A stretch of DNA of 64,000 bases from Planctomycetota bacterium (GTDB taxonomy: Bacteria > Planctomycetota > UBA1135 > GCA-002686595), in assembly GCA_016709875.1 (NCBI GenBank), contig JADJLZ010000005.1, positions 1 to 64,000 on the forward strand. The letters are read 5' to 3'. The notes under the pieces were generated by a model. That model was given only the letters and a program-made list of their open reading frames with translations, searched no databases and was not told the DNA's origin. How positions within the stretch are numbered: position 1 is the stretch's first letter; the number at the start of each line of letters is the position of its first letter. The position numbers and the translations under genes were made by a program. This document shows positions 8,857-17,815 of this stretch, in pieces.

Positions 8857-8958
8857 ACGCCTCCGCCGTCGGCTTCAGCGCACGGGCGAAGTGCAGCGGC
8901 CGGCGCAAGCCACCCGGTCGCGGCTCGAGCTTAGCGAGCTTCATCCACTCGCGGAACA
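8857..8958 (-). pseudogene. Degenerate duplicate of the 3' end of the molybdopterin oxidoreductase gene
   Basis: Bases 8857-8958 match 9122-9223 with 8 differences in 102 positions and no gaps. In the intact gene this stretch encodes the C-terminal FREWMKLAKLEPRPG and following residues. The copy lacks the rest of the gene and is separated from it by a palindromic repeat. The rest of the 318-base gap 8790-9107 holds only that repeat. Confidence 0.75.
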
Positions 8959-8960
8959 GC

Positions 8961-9094
8961 ACTACGGTGCCAGTCCATTCCTCCCAGAAACCCCCCGTCA
9001 TTGATGCCGCCTGCGGTCACCGGACGGGATTGGATGGGAGGACTGGACGGGTACCGTACTGGAGTTACTGGGAGGATTGGACTGGCACCGTACT
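8961..9094. repeat. Imperfect palindromic repeat, head TACGGTGCCAG (element A)
   Basis: The 27-base arms 8961-8987 and 9068-9094 are inverted copies with two mismatches. Each begins near act(a)CGGTGCCAGTCCA and runs into a ctcccag/ctgggag inner part. A third, partial copy lies inside at about 9040-9060. The element sits between an intact gene end and its degenerate duplicate. The head is shared with the palindromes at 22471 and 62506. No transposase gene is present. Confidence 0.7.
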
Positions 9095-9107
9095 ATGAAG
9101 CGCACCG

Positions 9108-11891
9108 TCAGGTGAGCCGGTACGCCTCTGCCGTCGGCTTCACCGCGCGGGCGAAGTGCAGCGGTCTGCGCAATCCACCCGGCCGCGGCTCGAGCTTCGC
9201 GAGCTTCATCCACTCGCGGAACACGGCCATCGACTTCGCCGTATCGACCTCGACGTCGCCGTACTGGTCACCCGGCCCGGCTTTCGTGACCGTCACGCGC
9301 TGGTGCCAGCAGTGCATGCCACTGATCGGATCGGGCTGCACGGGGAAGGTCAGGTTCTGGTGCACGCCGCCATCCGTCCACCACACGCGCTTCGAATCGG
9401 GGTCGCTCGACTCGAACGGGCCGATGTCCGCGACCCGGCGGAAGCGGAACTTGCCGTTGCCGAGCTCCTCGCGCTTGACCTTCACGCTGGCCCACTTGTC
9501 GACGCCGTTGTCGTTGAACAGGCGCCACCTCCCGAGGTGGTGGCTGCAGGCGACCACACCGGGGCGCATGCCCTCGGTGATCCAGGCCTTGTTGACGAAG
9601 TGGCCGATGCGCGTCGAGACGCGCAGGAGGTCACCCATCTCGATGCCGAGCAGCTCGGCGTTCTCGGGGTGCACCCAGACCGGGTTGGAGTTCGAGAGCT
9701 CGTAGAGCCACTTCGAGTTGCCCGAGCGCGTGTGGATCAAGGTCGGCAGGCGGAAGGTCGGGATCAGGCAGTACTCGCCCTTCGAGCGGTCCATGTGCTT
9801 GCGGTGCACGTGCGTCTCGATCGAGTTGGGGATCGCCTGCTCGGGCCAGCCCCACTCGGCGATGGTCTTCGAGTAGAGCTCGAGTCGGCGCGTGGGGGTC
9901 ACGAATCCGTGCACGGCCTTGCCGCCGACCTCGAGGCCGATCTTCTTGCCGTCCTTCGTGACATCGTGCGTCTGCGGATCGATCACCGCGCCCGCGAGCT
10001 CCTTCTCGGCGAGCGCCTTCTTGTGACCTTCGTAGACGTCGGTCGAGACGAGGAAGGCGCCGTGGCGGCGCATGTACTCGAGCGGCGTCATCCCGTGCTT
10101 CTTCGCCTCCTCGGGCAGGCCGGGCACGGAGTTCTCGAAGATCCACTGGTAGTACTCGGACACCGTGATGCGCTCGCCCTTGCGATAGGGCGACTCGTAC
10201 CACTTGCGGATGCCGAGCGAGCCGTCGGGATCGATGCGCCAGCTGAGCGCGATCCAGAACTCGTCTTCTTCCCAGACCTCGCCCGGATTGGCCTCGTGCG
10301 TCCACTCGATCTTCTCGCCGTTGCGCTCCTTCCAGGCGCGCAGTACGGGTTGGCGGAAGTTGATCCATTTGGCCGCCTGCGTCTCCTGGCTCATCAGGTC
10401 GTGGCGCTCGGCGCCGTGGCCCATCGGCAGCACGTAGTCGGCGTACTGCGCGGTCTCGTTCCAGGTCGGCGTCAGCGCGGCGTGCAGCTCGATCTTCGTC
10501 TCGTCGCGCAGCACCTGTTCCCAGACCATGCCGTCGGGGTTGGTCCAGACCGGGTTGTAGACGCGCGTGAAGTAGGCCGCGATCTTGCCGCGGCCCTCGA
10601 GGATCAGGTGCGGCAGGAGGTAGCTGAGCTCGTGGTGCGCGAGCGGCCACTCCTTGGGATAGAGCAGCTCGCTCCAGACGTTCTGCGGCGGCGGCTTCAA
10701 GAAAGGCGGCGGGACGAACTTGGTCTGCGAGTTGAGGTTCGTGCCGCCCGGCGTGCCGACGGCGCCGACGAGCACGGTCAGGAACTGCAGCGCGCGCGCG
10801 ACCTGCCAGCCGCCGAGGTTGCCCGAGGCGGTGTTGCGCCAGACGTGCGAGGAGAAGGCGCTTTTCGCCTTCCCGATCTCGCGCGCGACCTCGACGATCG
10901 TGTTCGCGGGGACGCCGCACTCGGTCTCGGCCCCCTCGGGCGTGTACTTGGCGTAGTGCTGTTCGAGCACGGCGAGGAAGCGCGCGAACTCGAGCGGTTC
11001 CTTGGGCGCGATCGCGCCGAGGAAGTCGCGCCAGTTGACCCACTCCTCGAGGAATTTCGCGTCGTAGAGCTTCTCGCGCAGGATCACGCTCGCCATCGCG
11101 AGCAGCATGTAGCTCTCCGTGCCCGGCCAGGGCGCGAGCCAGAAGTCGGCCATCGAGGCCGTGTTCGAGAGGCGCACGTCGACCACGGCGAGCTTCGCGC
11201 CCTTCATCTTGGCGTCGATGATGCGCTGCGCGTGCGGGTTGAAGTAGTGGCCCGTCTCGAGGTGCGAACTCAAGAGCAGCATGAACTTCGCGTTCTCGTG
11301 GTCGGGCGAGGGCCGGTCCGAGCCGCTCCAGGTCGTGTAGCCCAGGCGCGCGGCGGCGCTGCACACGTTGGTGTGGCTGTTGTGGCCGTCGACGCCCCAG
11401 CTCTGCAGCACGCGGTCCATGTAGCCGTCGTGGCCCGGACGTCCGACGTGGTACATGACCTCGGTGCGGCGGTCCTCGACGATCGCCTTGCGGATCTGCG
11501 CCGCGAAGGTATCGAGCACCTCGTCCCAGGTCGTGCGCTCGAACTTACCCGAGCCGCGCGGGCCGACGCGCTTCATCGGGTAGAGGATGCGCTGCGGGTC
11601 GTGGATCTGGTTGAGCGTCGCCGGGCCCTTGGCGCAGTTGCGCCCGCGCGAGCCGGGGTGGTGCGGGTTGCCCTCGAGCTTGCGGATGTCCTTGGTCTCG
11701 TGGTCGATGTAGGCGACCAGACCGCAGGCGGATTCGCAGTTGAAGCAAGTGGTCGGGACGAGCGTGTAGTGTTTCTCGACCTTCTTCGGCCAGCTCTTGG
11801 CGTCGTACTCGACCCAGTCGTCCCATTGCCCGGGCGGCGGGAAGTTCTCGAGCGGCGTGACCTGCATCGCGTCGGGATCGTGGGAGCGCAT
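9108..11891 (-). CDS. Molybdopterin-dependent oxidoreductase (DMSO reductase family), catalytic subunit
   Basis: This 927-residue protein has an N-terminal [4Fe-4S] motif C49-x2-C52-x3-C56-x29-C86. The molybdopterin domain follows, with a probable molybdenum ligand Cys177 in the motif NSHTNVCSAAAR, as in the Cys-ligand (thiosulfate/polysulfide reductase-like) branch. The C-terminal part is the molydopterin dinucleotide-binding domain (RLPTLIHTRSGNS). There is no twin-arginine signal, which suggests a cytoplasmic location if the start at 11891 is right. Met9 at 11867 is an alternative, and neither start has a good ribosome-binding site. A partner could be the iron-sulfur/NrfD fusion at 24255-25766, 12 kb away. 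Substrate unknown. Confidence 0.85.
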   Translation of the reverse strand: MRSHDPDAMQVTPLENFPPPGQWDDWVEYDAKSWPKKVEKHYTLVPTTCFNCESACGLVAYIDHETKDIRKLEGNPHHPGSRGRNCAKGPATLNQIHDPQRILYPMKRVGPRGSGKFERTTWDEVLDTFAAQIRKAIVEDRRTEVMYHVGRPGHDGYMDRVLQSWGVDGHNSHTNVCSAAARLGYTTWSGSDRPSPDHENAKFMLLLSSHLETGHYFNPHAQRIIDAKMKGAKLAVVDVRLSNTASMADFWLAPWPGTESYMLLAMASVILREKLYDAKFLEEWVNWRDFLGAIAPKEPLEFARFLAVLEQHYAKYTPEGAETECGVPANTIVEVAREIGKAKSAFSSHVWRNTASGNLGGWQVARALQFLTVLVGAVGTPGGTNLNSQTKFVPPPFLKPPPQNVWSELLYPKEWPLAHHELSYLLPHLILEGRGKIAAYFTRVYNPVWTNPDGMVWEQVLRDETKIELHAALTPTWNETAQYADYVLPMGHGAERHDLMSQETQAAKWINFRQPVLRAWKERNGEKIEWTHEANPGEVWEEDEFWIALSWRIDPDGSLGIRKWYESPYRKGERITVSEYYQWIFENSVPGLPEEAKKHGMTPLEYMRRHGAFLVSTDVYEGHKKALAEKELAGAVIDPQTHDVTKDGKKIGLEVGGKAVHGFVTPTRRLELYSKTIAEWGWPEQAIPNSIETHVHRKHMDRSKGEYCLIPTFRLPTLIHTRSGNSKWLYELSNSNPVWVHPENAELLGIEMGDLLRVSTRIGHFVNKAWITEGMRPGVVACSHHLGRWRLFNDNGVDKWASVKVKREELGNGKFRFRRVADIGPFESSDPDSKRVWWTDGGVHQNLTFPVQPDPISGMHCWHQRVTVTKAGPGDQYGDVEVDTAKSMAVFREWMKLAKLEPRPGGLRRPLHFARAVKPTAEAYRLT

Positions 11892-12005
11892 GGGGGAGGA
11901 GAGGATAGCTGTTCGAGGTCTCCTGGGCGCGCCCTCGCCCGAGGATCCATGACCCCACGCCGCGGGCTTGCAGGTGGATGTCCGGAGAGTGACCATGTCG
12001 AGGCC

Positions 12006-12302
12006 ATGCTCTCCAAGTCCGAGATCTTCCGCCGCATCGAGGAGCACCGCGAACGTTTGCGCTCGCTCGGTGTCCGCGAACTGGGCCTCTTCGGATCCCA
12101 CGCCCGCGGTGATGCGCGGCCCGACAGCGATGTCGACCTGCTGGTCGAGTTCGAGCGCAAGAGCTTCGATTCGTACGTGGATACGAAGCTGATGCTCGAG
12201 GACGCGTTCGGGACCAGCGTCGATCTCGTCCTCGCGGACGGGATCAAACCCCGGCTGCGCGCGGCGATCCTGAGCGAGGTGATCCGTGCCCCGGGATTCT
12301 AG
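12006..12302 (+). CDS. mntA: MNT-type nucleotidyltransferase antitoxin (HEPN/MNT pair)
   Basis: The 98-residue protein carries the minimal nucleotidyltransferase motif GLFGSHARGDARPDSDVDLLV, with the catalytic Asp pair intact. In HEPN/MNT systems this protein AMPylates or otherwise neutralises the HEPN RNase. It overlaps the next gene by 17 bases, the usual arrangement for such a pair. The preceding 114 bases contain no other gene. Confidence 0.85.
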   Translation: MLSKSEIFRRIEEHRERLRSLGVRELGLFGSHARGDARPDSDVDLLVEFERKSFDSYVDTKLMLEDAFGTSVDLVLADGIKPRLRAAILSEVIRAPGF

Positions 12303-12633
12303 GCAGTACCTCGAAGACATCCTTGAGGCCGGCCAGCGGGTCGAGATGTACCTGCGCGGGATGACGGAGGATGCGTTCCGTTTGGACGCGCGCACCATCG
12401 ATGCAGTCGTGCGCAATCTCGAGATCGTCGGGGAGGCGATCAAGCGCGTCCCCGAACCCGTACGTGCCCGTCATCCAGAGGTGGAGTGGCGCCGAATCGC
12501 TGCCATGCGGGACGTGCTCGCCCACGCCTACTTCACGGTGGACTTGGCGATCGTGTGGGAAGCAGCAGTCAGGAAGCTGCCCGAGTTGCGTACACAGATC
12601 GCGAAGCTCCTGGCGAGTGGCGAAGCCCTCTGA
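12286..12633 (+). CDS. hepT: HepT-like HEPN-domain RNase toxin
   Basis: The 115-residue all-helical protein has the HEPN signature RDVLAHAYF, that is, Arg-x4-His followed by Tyr, which forms the RNase active site in HepT toxins. The GTG start at 12286 overlaps the upstream nucleotidyltransferase gene, consistent with coupled expression of a toxin-antitoxin pair. Length and order are normal for the family. Confidence 0.85.
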   Translation: MPRDSRQYLEDILEAGQRVEMYLRGMTEDAFRLDARTIDAVVRNLEIVGEAIKRVPEPVRARHPEVEWRRIAAMRDVLAHAYFTVDLAIVWEAAVRKLPELRTQIAKLLASGEAL

Positions 12634-12644
12634 GGGGGGCTTCG
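12621..12644 (+). terminator. Hairpin overlapping the hepT stop codon
   Basis: A 10-bp stem (cgaagccc.c / g.gggcttcg with one G-U pair) closes on the loop tgag, which contains most of the stop codon. A second 7-bp hairpin, gtctcac/gtgagac, lies at 12662-12689. Both lie between convergent genes and could end transcription; neither has a T-tract. Confidence 0.45.
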
Positions 12645-12714
12645 ATCCGGCATGGCCCGCAGTCTCACCTCGCAGCGATGAAGTGAGACGGGTGGATTCA
12701 GTGATTCCCGCTGC

Positions 12715-13632
12715 TCACGCCGATGCCGCCGAGACAGCCCGCGCGAGCGGCAGCGCGATGCGCTCCAGCTTCCGCGGGTCGGCGCGCATCTGCGCGAAGG
12801 GCGTGAATTCCTCGACCAGCAGGTCGCGGCGGAACTCCACGCACAGCGTCTGGCCCGGATGCTGCGTCGCGAAGACGTGCGCGAGCGTGCTCGGGTGCAG
12901 CGCGTAGGTGCCGCAGCGTGCGACGCCGAGGTCCACCGCCTCGAGCTCGCGCCGCACCTCGCGCACCAGCGCCTCCGACGCGAGCGGCTGGCCCTCCGGA
13001 TCGTCCGCGATCAGATCCACCTCGGCGCGCAGCTCCCAGGTGCCGATCTTCTCGGGGCGGTAGGCGTCACGCAGGCTCGCGACGATGTTCTCGTCCACGG
13101 CGACGTCGATGCTGCGCGGCGCGTAGGAGTGCAGCATCAGCGCGCGGCCGCCGTTTCCGCAGATTCCCTCGTACAAGCTCTCGGCGAGCTCGCGGTAGGC
13201 GCGGTAGCGCGCGAGCAGCAGCGCGAGATCGCCCGCGTGCTTGACCCAGGCGTGTACGCCGGGCGTCATCTCGCCGGCGGCGGAGCCGCGCGGCCGCGGC
13301 GCGGCGTCGATCACCCGGTTGCAGTCGACGAAGGTGCGCGGGACGAGGCAGCGCAGCACGGCGACGCAGCGCGTGGGATCGGCCGTGACGAGCGCGAGCG
13401 CTGTGCTCAGCGCGAGCTCGGGCGCGCCGACGTCGGTGTTGACGAAGAAGAAGTCGCGCAGATCGTCGGGATAGTCGCCCGAGAGCGCCTCGCGCAGCGC
13501 GTCGTAGTCTTCGGCGCGCGTCGCGCCGTGAGGGACCTCGAGCAGCAGCGTCGGCTCGCCCAGGCACGCGCCGCCGCGGATGAGCGCGAACTCGCAGACA
13601 TCGGGGATCGAGCGCCAGGAGTCGGAGGTCAT
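12715..13632 (-). CDS. N-formylglutamate amidohydrolase-like protein
   Basis: This 305-residue protein shows the features of the N-formylglutamate amidohydrolase fold: LLLEVPHGATR near the N-terminus (metal-binding His), TFVDCNRVID, and a later LMLHSYAPR. Members release formate or amines from N-acyl glutamate or related compounds using zinc. The exact substrate is uncertain because the family is broad. The ATG at 13632 lies about 30 bases after the probable end of the upstream HEAT-repeat gene. Confidence 0.7.
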   Translation of the reverse strand: MTSDSWRSIPDVCEFALIRGGACLGEPTLLLEVPHGATRAEDYDALREALSGDYPDDLRDFFFVNTDVGAPELALSTALALVTADPTRCVAVLRCLVPRTFVDCNRVIDAAPRPRGSAAGEMTPGVHAWVKHAGDLALLLARYRAYRELAESLYEGICGNGGRALMLHSYAPRSIDVAVDENIVASLRDAYRPEKIGTWELRAEVDLIADDPEGQPLASEALVREVRRELEAVDLGVARCGTYALHPSTLAHVFATQHPGQTLCVEFRRDLLVEEFTPFAQMRADPRKLERIALPLARAVSAASA

Positions 13633-13661
13633 GGGGGGCGCAGATCCTACGGCGCGGGCGC

Positions 13662-14998
13662 TCAGCGGGCCCAGGTTGCCTTGCCCAGGCGCGGAACTGC
13701 CGCGACAGCCCGGCCGCCGCGGGCGGAGAGCAGTGCGTCCTGGTCAGGTCCGCGAAATCGAATCGCCGATAGGGGTAGAGGTTCGGGAGCAGCGCGACGA
13801 GGCCCAGCTCGGCGGCGCTGCGCACGGCGGCGTCGCCGGAGCCGAGCGCGTCGAGCAGCGGCTGGGCGCTCGCGCGTTTGCGGAACTTCGCCAGCACGCG
13901 CAGCGCCTCGGCCTGATCGGTGCCCGGGGTCCGCGCGAGTTGCACGACGCGTTCGAAGCCCGAGAGATCGTCGATGCGCCGCAGCGCATCGGCGGCGGCG
14001 AGCGCGCGCAGCGGCTCTTGCGAAGCGAGCATGCGCGCGAGCATGTCGGGCGAGGTCGCGACGCCGCGCTTCTGTAGCGCCTCGAGCGCGGCCTTCGCTA
14101 CGAGCAGGTTGGCGTTGCCGAGCAAGCGCTCGAGGACCGGGATCTCCTTCGTGCCGGCGTGCTGCGCGAGCACGCCGATGGCGGTCTGCGCGTAGGCGGG
14201 CGCGCTAGTCGACTCGGCCACGTGCGCGACGGCGGTGATGAGCGCCTCGGGCAGGCGCGGCGCGCGCAGGAAGAAGCGCTGCATGCGCGAGAGCGTGGCG
14301 CCGCTGTCGGAGGCGACCAGTTCGGCCAGCGCGAGACCGCGCGCGTCCTCGCCCAGCGCCAGCAGGTAGGCGTCGCACGCGGCGCGCGATCCGGCGCGGA
14401 GTCCGGGCGTCGCCGCCAGCTCGAGCGCCGTCGCGCGCGCGTCGGGATCCTCCACGCAGAGCAGGTGGTAGAGCACGTCCTCGACGAGCGTCGGATCGCT
14501 CTGGGGAGCGAGCCAGGCGCGCAGCGCGGCCGAGAGTCGCGCTTCCTGCACGAGGAACACGCGCCGGATCATCGCGCGGCGCAGCTCGAGAGGCGTGTCC
14601 TTGCGCGTGAAGGCCTTGACGATGTGTTCGAGCATCTCGCGCTCGCCCGTGCGCCACAATTGCGTCGCGGCGCCGGCCTCGAGCAGCGCGGAATGATCGA
14701 GCGCGAGCTTGTGGAGCGCGGCCTTGCTCTGCTCGGGAGGATAGGCCTGCAGGACCCACAGACCGTACTCCTGGCCTTGCACGTCGAAGCCCGGCAGCGC
14801 ATCGACGAGCAGCGCGATCGCGGCCGGCGGCTTCTCGCGCAAGAGCGCCATGTAGGCCTGGCTGCGCGAGACAGCGTTGGACGCGTCGCCGAGCGCAGCG
14901 ACGAGGCCCGCGATGCGCGCGTCGGCGCCCTTGGTCTGTGCGGGGGTGCAGAGCGCGAGCGCGCACGCGAGCAGCACTGCGAGCAGCGCGCGCCTCAT
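13662..14998 (-). CDS. Secreted HEAT-repeat-like protein with a probable frameshift near its end
   Basis: The product starts with a signal peptide (ALLAVLLACALALCTPAQ) and continues as degenerate HEAT-like helical repeats such as LASQEPLRALAAADALRRI and LDALGSGDAAVRSAAELGLVALL. The uninterrupted frame reads on to 13067, 566 bases into the next gene in another frame, where it becomes Arg-rich nonsense. Shifting frame at about 13745-13756 gives a sensible tail ending LGKATWAR with a stop at 13662-13664, 29 bases before the next start. I therefore place the end at 13662. The shift could be real or an assembly error. Its ATG overlaps the stop of the upstream vWA-like gene (ATGA). Confidence 0.6.
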
Positions 14999-16692
14999 CC
15001 GCCACCTCCACCTGTCGCTGGCCCACTGCCGCCCGTGGAGCCGCCGCCCGCGCGCGGCGGACGCGTGTTGCCGCCCGATTGCGGCCCGAGCTCGGGCCCG
15101 TTGCGCGACTTCGGCCGCTTCTTCTCGAGGCTCGTCGCCGTTCCCGTCTGCTGGAAGGTGGCGAGGCCTTGGCGGTGCAGCGCGGTGGCGTAGGGCGTGT
15201 GAGTGTAGCGCTGCTCGAAGGCCTTGATGCGCGCGTCGAGCGCCGCGAGCTGCTTCGCGAAGCGTTCGCTGCCAGGGAGCTCGACCTCGAGGAAAGGCAG
15301 TGCGCCATGGCACAGACTGCGATTGGTCCAGCCGATCGTGACGTTGCGCAGGTCGCCCGAGAGCGCCGGAATTTCGGGTGCGAGCGGCGCGGGTGCGTTC
15401 TTGTCGAGCCAGCGCGGCGCGATCTCCTGGCACCAGCCGATGTAGCCCACCAGGTTCGTCTTCGTCACCTCGAGCATCACTCGCGTGTACTCCGCGATCG
15501 CGATCGAGCGTGGGCTCGACTTGGCGTTGTCCGCGCGTGCGAGTTCGGAGGCGAGCACGGCCTGGATCCGCTCGCAGTCCTTGAGCGTGCCCTCCGCGCG
15601 CTCGGCGTTGCGCTCGGGCGGGCCGCTCGTGAGCAGCGCACCACGGCTCGCGGCGTTCGAGTCCACACTGGTCGCGTGGCCCGCGCGCGGTGGCGTGCCG
15701 CGCAGGAGGCCGGCCGCGAGTGCCGCGCGCCAGGCGTTCAGCACAGCCTTGTAGACAGGGTCGTCACCGAGCTGGTTCAGCACCTCGCCGCGCGGCGCGA
15801 CGCAGGGCGCGAGCGGCGCGATCAGCGCGCGGTTGTAGAGCTCGCTCTCGGGCGCGTGGTCGCCGCTGCAGAACAGGCACGAGCCCCAGATCATGCAGGT
15901 GTGCGCACCTGCGTTGGCGGGCTGGTAGACCCACACGCGACCACCGCTCCCCGCGGCAACGCGGTTCAAGCCGTAGCAGGCGAAGCCGCTGGGCGTCATC
16001 TCGTTGGCCGAGGAGAGCTGGAAGAGCCAGCTCCAGGGCACGTCGATCACGGCGCTGTCGCCGCCGGTGAGCTGCGTCTCCTTGGGCTTCTCGGGTTTCA
16101 CATAGGTCGAGCTCCAGTAGCTGTCCGCGAGGTAGCTCTCGCCCGCGAACACGAAGACGCGCGTCTTCGTGCCGGCGAGGCGCGCGACCGTCGCCTCCAG
16201 GTCGTCCTCCGCGTCGCCGTTCTCGAGTGTCGCGAGCAGCAGAGCGCGTTCGCCCGAGCGGCCGGCGATCGCGAGCGCGCTGTCGCGCAGGCTGGCGTAC
16301 ACGTTCTGGATGCGCTCGTCGGGGCTCGCGAGCGCGGCGCGCACTGCGGACAGGATCGCGCTGGCGTCGTCCGTCGGCGCGCAGAGCGGCTTGTCGGCAC
16401 CCACGCGCGCGACGCCGATCCTGACGCGCCCGAGCGAGGCCGCGTGACGCTCGAGCGCGGCCGCGAGCGCGTCGGCGAAGCCCGTCGCTGCGAGCGAGGC
16501 CGTCGGGTCGACGAGCAGCACGAGCGTGCGCGGATCGGCACCGGTTGCGTCCTCGGGCGGGATCACGCGATCGAACACGCGCGCGAGACCGCGCCACTCC
16601 TCGGTGACGTCCGCTGCGCTGCGCGGCGCGTCCTGCGCGGCGGCGGCGAGTGCGAGGCTCGCGATCGATAGCGCTAGGGAAGCGAGGCGCAT
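14995..16692 (-). CDS. Secreted von Willebrand factor A-like domain protein
   Basis: The 565-residue product begins with a signal peptide (LALSIASLALAAAAQ). Residues about 55-200 resemble a vWA fold: TLVLLVDPTASLAATG holds a DxTxS metal site, and alternating strands and helices follow (RVFVFAGESYL). A middle region with several Cys (CMIWGSCLFCSGDH) and a Gly/Pro-rich tail complete it. It probably acts in the periplasm or envelope, and its stop overlaps the start of the HEAT-like gene, so the two may work together. No enzymatic activity is suggested. Confidence 0.65.
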   Translation of the reverse strand: MRLASLALSIASLALAAAAQDAPRSAADVTEEWRGLARVFDRVIPPEDATGADPRTLVLLVDPTASLAATGFADALAAALERHAASLGRVRIGVARVGADKPLCAPTDDASAILSAVRAALASPDERIQNVYASLRDSALAIAGRSGERALLLATLENGDAEDDLEATVARLAGTKTRVFVFAGESYLADSYWSSTYVKPEKPKETQLTGGDSAVIDVPWSWLFQLSSANEMTPSGFACYGLNRVAAGSGGRVWVYQPANAGAHTCMIWGSCLFCSGDHAPESELYNRALIAPLAPCVAPRGEVLNQLGDDPVYKAVLNAWRAALAAGLLRGTPPRAGHATSVDSNAASRGALLTSGPPERNAERAEGTLKDCERIQAVLASELARADNAKSSPRSIAIAEYTRVMLEVTKTNLVGYIGWCQEIAPRWLDKNAPAPLAPEIPALSGDLRNVTIGWTNRSLCHGALPFLEVELPGSERFAKQLAALDARIKAFEQRYTHTPYATALHRQGLATFQQTGTATSLEKKRPKSRNGPELGPQSGGNTRPPRAGGGSTGGSGPATGGGGG

Positions 16693-16726
16693 CGCCCCCG
16701 AGGATAGGCGCTGCGCGCGATCCGGG

Positions 16727-17701
16727 CTAGCGCTGGTCCCGGGGCTGCTTCTCGAAGGCCTGCACCGGGATCGGCTTCAGGTCGCGCACGATGCCGAGCG
16801 CGCGCAGGCCCAAGAGCCCGAGCCAGGTCAGATCGAGCTCCCACCAGTAGAAGCCCTGGCGCACGCTGGTCGGGAACTTGTGGTGGTTGTTGTGCCAGCC
16901 CTCGCCGAAGGTCAGCAGCGCGAGGAAGGGGTTGTTGCGGCTGTCGTCGCCCGTGTCGTAGCGCTGGCGGCCGAGCAGGTGCGAGAGCGAGTTGATCGTG
17001 AAGGTCGCGTGCGAGGTGACCACGGTCGAGATCACGAAGCCCCAGACCAGCATCTGCCAGCCGCTCGTGTGCCACTCCGGGCGCACGACGGCGAGCCAGG
17101 AGCCGAGCGCGAAGGTCGAGAGCGCGAGCAGGAAGGGCACGAAACTGTCGAAACGGTCGAGGAAGCGCAGCTCGCGGAACTTCGCGAGGTCGGGCACCAG
17201 CTCGAGGCGCGTGCGGAAGTTGCCCGTGTCGAGGATCCAGCCGATGTGGCTCTTCAGGAAGCCATGGCGCGCGGGCGAGTGCGTGTCCTCGGGGCTGTCC
17301 GAGACGCGGTGGTGGTGGCGGTGGTGCGCCGCCCACCACAGCGGGCCGCGCTGCACCGCGCTGTTGCCGACCACGGCGAAGACGAACTGCCAGAAGCGGC
17401 CCGTCCGGTACGTGCGGTGCGAGAAGTAGCGGTGGTAGAAGCCGGTGATCGCGAACATCCGCACCGCGTAGAGCGCGGCGGCGACGCCGAGCGCGATCGG
17501 GCTCCAGCCGACCCAGATCACCGCGATGCAGGCGACGTGCAGGAGCACGAAGGGCAGGGCGCGGATCCAGTCGATCCCGAACTCGCCCTCGGGGATCACC
17601 TGGGACCAGGAATCGAACCAGCGGGTCAGCGAGTGCAGGGGGGAGCGACGCGTTGCGCTGCGCTGCGGCGGGGTGCCGTTGGGTGCCTGGGGCTGTGTCA
17701 T
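16727..17701 (-). CDS. Acyl-CoA / fatty-acid desaturase, membrane di-iron type
   Basis: This 324-residue protein has the three histidine boxes of membrane desaturases: HRYFSH, HHRHHH and HNNHH. Hydrophobic segments are correctly spaced around them (LPFVLLHVACIAVIWVGW, FVPFLLALSTFALGSWLAVV). It would introduce a double bond into a saturated acyl chain using O2 and an electron donor, adjusting membrane fluidity. The ATG at 17701 gives a short polar N-terminus typical of delta-9-type bacterial enzymes; an upstream in-frame start at 17740 is less likely. Confidence 0.9.
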   Translation of the reverse strand: MTQPQAPNGTPPQRSATRRSPLHSLTRWFDSWSQVIPEGEFGIDWIRALPFVLLHVACIAVIWVGWSPIALGVAAALYAVRMFAITGFYHRYFSHRTYRTGRFWQFVFAVVGNSAVQRGPLWWAAHHRHHHRVSDSPEDTHSPARHGFLKSHIGWILDTGNFRTRLELVPDLAKFRELRFLDRFDSFVPFLLALSTFALGSWLAVVRPEWHTSGWQMLVWGFVISTVVTSHATFTINSLSHLLGRQRYDTGDDSRNNPFLALLTFGEGWHNNHHKFPTSVRQGFYWWELDLTWLGLLGLRALGIVRDLKPIPVQAFEKQPRDQR

Positions 17702-17815
17702 GAGCCACGCATCTTCCTCGGGTCTCTGCACTCTCCGCAAGGCTGGACGAGGTCAAATCCTGAAGAAAAACCGCCGGGGTGCCGCACGGTCTTTTCGGCA
17801 GTAGAGTAGGCCCCC

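Noticed and set aside
8801..9001. Short gene of 66 codons next to the molybdopterin oxidoreductase
   Set aside because: It is the degenerate copy of the neighbouring gene's 3' end read through part of a palindrome, not an independent gene.
9156..12302. Open frame of over 1000 codons on the plus strand, opposite the molybdopterin oxidoreductase
   Set aside because: Composition is typical of a GC-rich antisense shadow (Arg, Ala, Val, Asp runs, no domain). Only its last 98 codons, the nucleotidyltransferase, are real.
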